Shown here in pieces: positions 61,992 to 64,000 of a DNA stretch of 64,000 nucleotides (positions are counted from its first letter, which is position 1; each line of letters opens with the position of its first letter). The position numbers and the translations under genes are program-made. The DNA is from Tepidimonas sediminis (GTDB taxonomy: Bacteria; Pseudomonadota; Gammaproteobacteria; Burkholderiales; Burkholderiaceae_C). Location of the stretch: assembly GCF_007556605.1 (NCBI RefSeq), contig NZ_VJND01000004.1:1-64000 (forward strand). Reading direction: 5' to 3'. Under the pieces are notes generated by a model. That model saw only the letters and a list, made by a program, of their open reading frames with translations, searched no databases and was not told the origin of the DNA.

Positions 61992-63644
61992 GTGGGCGAC
62001 GGGGTGCTGGCCCTGCTGGCCGGGCTGCTGGGCGGCGTCGGCCTGTTCCTCATGGGCATGGAGCTCATGACGGATGGCCTGCGCCTGGCTGCGGGGCCGG
62101 CGCTGGAGCGGATCCTGGCCGCCTCCACCGCCACGCGGCTGCGCGGGCTGGCCGCCGGCGTGCTGGTGACGGCGCTGGTGCAGTCCTCCAGCGCCGTCAC
62201 GGTGGCCACCATCGGCTTCGTCAACGCCGGGCTGCTGACGCTGGGCGGGGCGCTGTGGGTGCTGTTCGGCGCCAACGTCGGCACCACGATGACCGGCTGG
62301 ATCGTCGCCCTGCTTGGCTTCGGCGTGAAGATCGATGCGCTGGCGCTGCCGCTGATCGGGCTGGGGGTGGCCTTGCGCTTGAGCGGCCCGGGCACGCGCC
62401 GCGGGGCGCTGGGCACCGCGCTGGCGGGCTTTGGCCTGCTGTTCCTCGGCATCGAGGTGCTGAAGGACGCCTTCGAAGGGGTGGCGCGGCGCATCGAGCT
62501 GCCGGCCGGCAGCGACTGGACGATGGTGCTGGCGCAGCTGGCCATCGGCCTGGTGCTGACGGTGCTGATGCAGAGCTCCAGCGCCTCGCTGACGGTGGCG
62601 CTCAGTGCCGCGCAGGCCGGCCTGATCAGCGCGCAGGGTGCCGCCGCGGTGGTGATCGGCGCCAACGTCGGCACCACCGTCACGGCCGTCATCGCGGCGC
62701 TGGGGGCCACCGCCAACGCGCGCCGCGCCGCCACCGCGCACGTGCTCTTCAACGTCATCACCGGCGCGGTGGCGCTGCTGCTGCTGCCGTGGCTGGTGCG
62801 CTGGCTGCTGGAGACCAAGGAGGCCCTGGGCCTGCCGCCCTCGCCGGCGCTGACGGTGGCGTTGTTTCACACCACGTTCAATGTGCTGGGCGTGGTGCTG
62901 ATGTGGCCGCTGGCGGGGCGGCTGACCGCGTGGTTGGAACAGCGCTTCCGCCGCGCCGAGGAGGACGAGGCGCGCCCACGTCACCTGGACCCGACGGTGC
63001 TGACGGTGCCGGTGCTGGCGCTGGATGCGCTGCGGCGCGAGCTGGCGCGGCTGCGCGCGCTGGCGGCGCGCTCGCTGCGCACCGTGCTGGAGCTGCCGGC
63101 GCTGGGCGGCGGCCCCGGCGCGGGCGAGGAGCGTGCGCGCCAGCGGCTGGCCGGCGCACATGCCGCGGCGCGCGGGCTTGCGCGCGCCGTGGCCGATTTC
63201 ATCGTGCGGTTGCAGCGCAGCGAGCTCAGCCGCGACAGCGCCGAACGGCTGCCGGATCTGCTGCGCGTGGCGCGCTACGCCGAGGTGGCGGTGGAGCAGG
63301 CCGAGGAGGCCGCCGAGGCCCTGGTGCCATGGCCGCAGCCGGTGCAGGGGCTGCCGCTGCTGGAGCTGGCGGCGTTTCGCCAGCGCGCGCTGGCGCTGCT
63401 GGCGCCGTTGGAGGCCGGTGACGCTGACGACGTGCCGGGCCTGGAGGCTGCCGCCACCGAGGTCGAGGACGCCTACGCGGTCCTGAAGGTGGCGCTGTTG
63501 CGCGCCGGCTCCGAGGGGCGGCTGCCGCTGGATGCGATGGATGCGTGGCTGCGCGCGTGCAGCGAGCTGCGCCGCGGCCTGCAGCAGATCACCAAGGCGG
63601 TGCGGCTGGCCGCGCAGACGGGCGCCGCGATGCCTGCGGGATAA
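61992..63644 (+). CDS. Na+/phosphate cotransporter (NptA/YjbB type) with PhoU-like tail
   Basis: 550 residues with GTG start. The two inverted Na/Pi repeats carry the marker [19 protein letters not shown] and [19 protein letters not shown], each followed by GANVGTT. About eight helices end near residue 315; the C-terminal 220 residues are soluble, Ala/Arg-rich and helical, PhoU-like. It moves phosphate, in E. coli YjbB probably outward when internal phosphate is high. Coupled to the CBS gene, and 8 bp before aroC. Confidence 0.9.
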   Translation: MGDGVLALLAGLLGGVGLFLMGMELMTDGLRLAAGPALERILAASTATRLRGLAAGVLVTALVQSSSAVTVATIGFVNAGLLTLGGALWVLFGANVGTTMTGWIVALLGFGVKIDALALPLIGLGVALRLSGPGTRRGALGTALAGFGLLFLGIEVLKDAFEGVARRIELPAGSDWTMVLAQLAIGLVLTVLMQSSSASLTVALSAAQAGLISAQGAAAVVIGANVGTTVTAVIAALGATANARRAATAHVLFNVITGAVALLLLPWLVRWLLETKEALGLPPSPALTVALFHTTFNVLGVVLMWPLAGRLTAWLEQRFRRAEEDEARPRHLDPTVLTVPVLALDALRRELARLRALAARSLRTVLELPALGGGPGAGEERARQRLAGAHAAARGLARAVADFIVRLQRSELSRDSAERLPDLLRVARYAEVAVEQAEEAAEALVPWPQPVQGLPLLELAAFRQRALALLAPLEAGDADDVPGLEAAATEVEDAYAVLKVALLRAGSEGRLPLDAMDAWLRACSELRRGLQQITKAVRLAAQTGAAMPAG

Positions 63645-63652
63645 TGCCGCGC

Positions 63653-64000
63653 ATGAGCGGCAACACCCTGGGCACCCTGTTTCGCGTCACCAACTTCGGC
63701 GAGTCGCACGGGCCGGCGATCGGCTGCGTCATCGACGGCTGCCCGCCGGGCCTGGAGCTGTCCGAGGCCGACATCCAGCCCGAGCTCGACCGCCGCCGCC
63801 CCGGCAGCAGCAAGTTCGTCACCCAGCGGCAGGAGGCCGACCGCGTGCAGATCCTGAGCGGCGTCTACGAGGGCCGCACGACCGGGGCGCCGATCGCGCT
63901 GCTGATCGCCAACACCGACCAGCGCAGCAAGGACTACGCCGACATCGCGCAGACCTTCCGGCCGGGGCATGCCGACTACACCTACTGGCACAAGTACGGC
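63653..64000 (+). CDS. aroC: Chorismate synthase (5' part, cut by window end)
   Basis: 116 codons visible. [32 protein letters not shown] is the first chorismate synthase signature with the reduced-FMN-site His, and [41 protein letters not shown] and [14 protein letters not shown] follow as expected. Last step of the shikimate route. The rest lies beyond base 64000. Confidence 0.95.
   Translation, partial: MSGNTLGTLFRVTNFGESHGPAIGCVIDGCPPGLELSEADIQPELDRRRPGSSKFVTQRQEADRVQILSGVYEGRTTGAPIALLIANTDQRSKDYADIAQTFRPGHADYTYWHKYG

Overview
The window is high-GC bacterial chromosome with dense, often overlapping genes. Gene content (ettA, dusB-fis-purH, sigma-54 promoters, a membrane-bound PuuD urate hydroxylase, XdhA/XdhB/XdhC, FeeM-like acyltransferase, DUF2069) fits a betaproteobacterium of the order Burkholderiales. 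The genus cannot be fixed from sequence alone. No phage, IS element, CRISPR array or rRNA operon is visible. There are two tRNA genes.

Layout. 1-7.7 kb is housekeeping: a DEAD-box helicase cut by the window edge, ettA, a DNA-binding response regulator, a YqaA-like membrane protein, dusB-fis-purH and tRNA-Arg(ACG). 7.7-15.5 kb holds a metal ABC transporter without its binding protein, guanine deaminase, and a MacAB-type tripartite exporter (outer-membrane factor, adaptor, ATPase, permease). 15.5-46.8 kb is dominated by purine and ureide catabolism: two near-duplicate NMT1-type binding proteins with one ABC transporter and a Rieske oxygenase, a VapBC pair, the operon gntR-puuE-uraD/allC-M20 hydrolase, the divergent run uraH-xdhC-puuD, then xdhAB and a LysR regulator, then a BMP-type nucleoside/purine ABC transporter ending in a second Rieske oxygenase. 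Inside this block lie tRNA-Ser(TGA), a FeeM-like acyltransferase, a GGDEF-EAL protein, dinG, a DsrE-like protein and a radical SAM protein. 46.8-64 kb is mixed: dcd, a cupin, an orphan antitoxin, an EamA transporter, thyA, an FAD-linked dehydrogenase, DUF2069, a BrkB/YihY protein, an ammonium-transporter/GGDEF/EAL fusion, a P450, an alpha/beta hydrolase, a MetY-like enzyme, a CBS protein, a Na/Pi cotransporter and the start of aroC.

How the genes fit together. Imported nucleosides and purine bases can be deaminated (GuaD), oxidised to urate (XdhAB matured by XdhC), oxidised by PuuD and carried by UraH, UraD, PuuE and AllC to ammonia-yielding ureides. This is a nitrogen-scavenging route. Four matches to the sigma-54 -24/-12 promoter were found by eye: before both NMT1-type binding proteins, divergently before the first Rieske gene, and before the ammonium-transporter/GGDEF/EAL fusion. 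Three of these regions carry a GCACC-N5-GG(T/G)GC inverted repeat resembling an NtrC site. A palindrome TGTATACA sits both before the second binding protein and between gntR and uraH, pointing to a second, substrate-linked control layer.

The most unusual object is the 1127-residue protein at 54.3-57.7 kb, in which an ammonium-transporter domain with both pore histidines is joined to HAMP-like, two PAS, GGDEF and EAL domains and lies behind a sigma-54 promoter with a strong NtrC-like site. I read it as a nitrogen-status input to cyclic-di-GMP signalling. That function is inferred, not shown.
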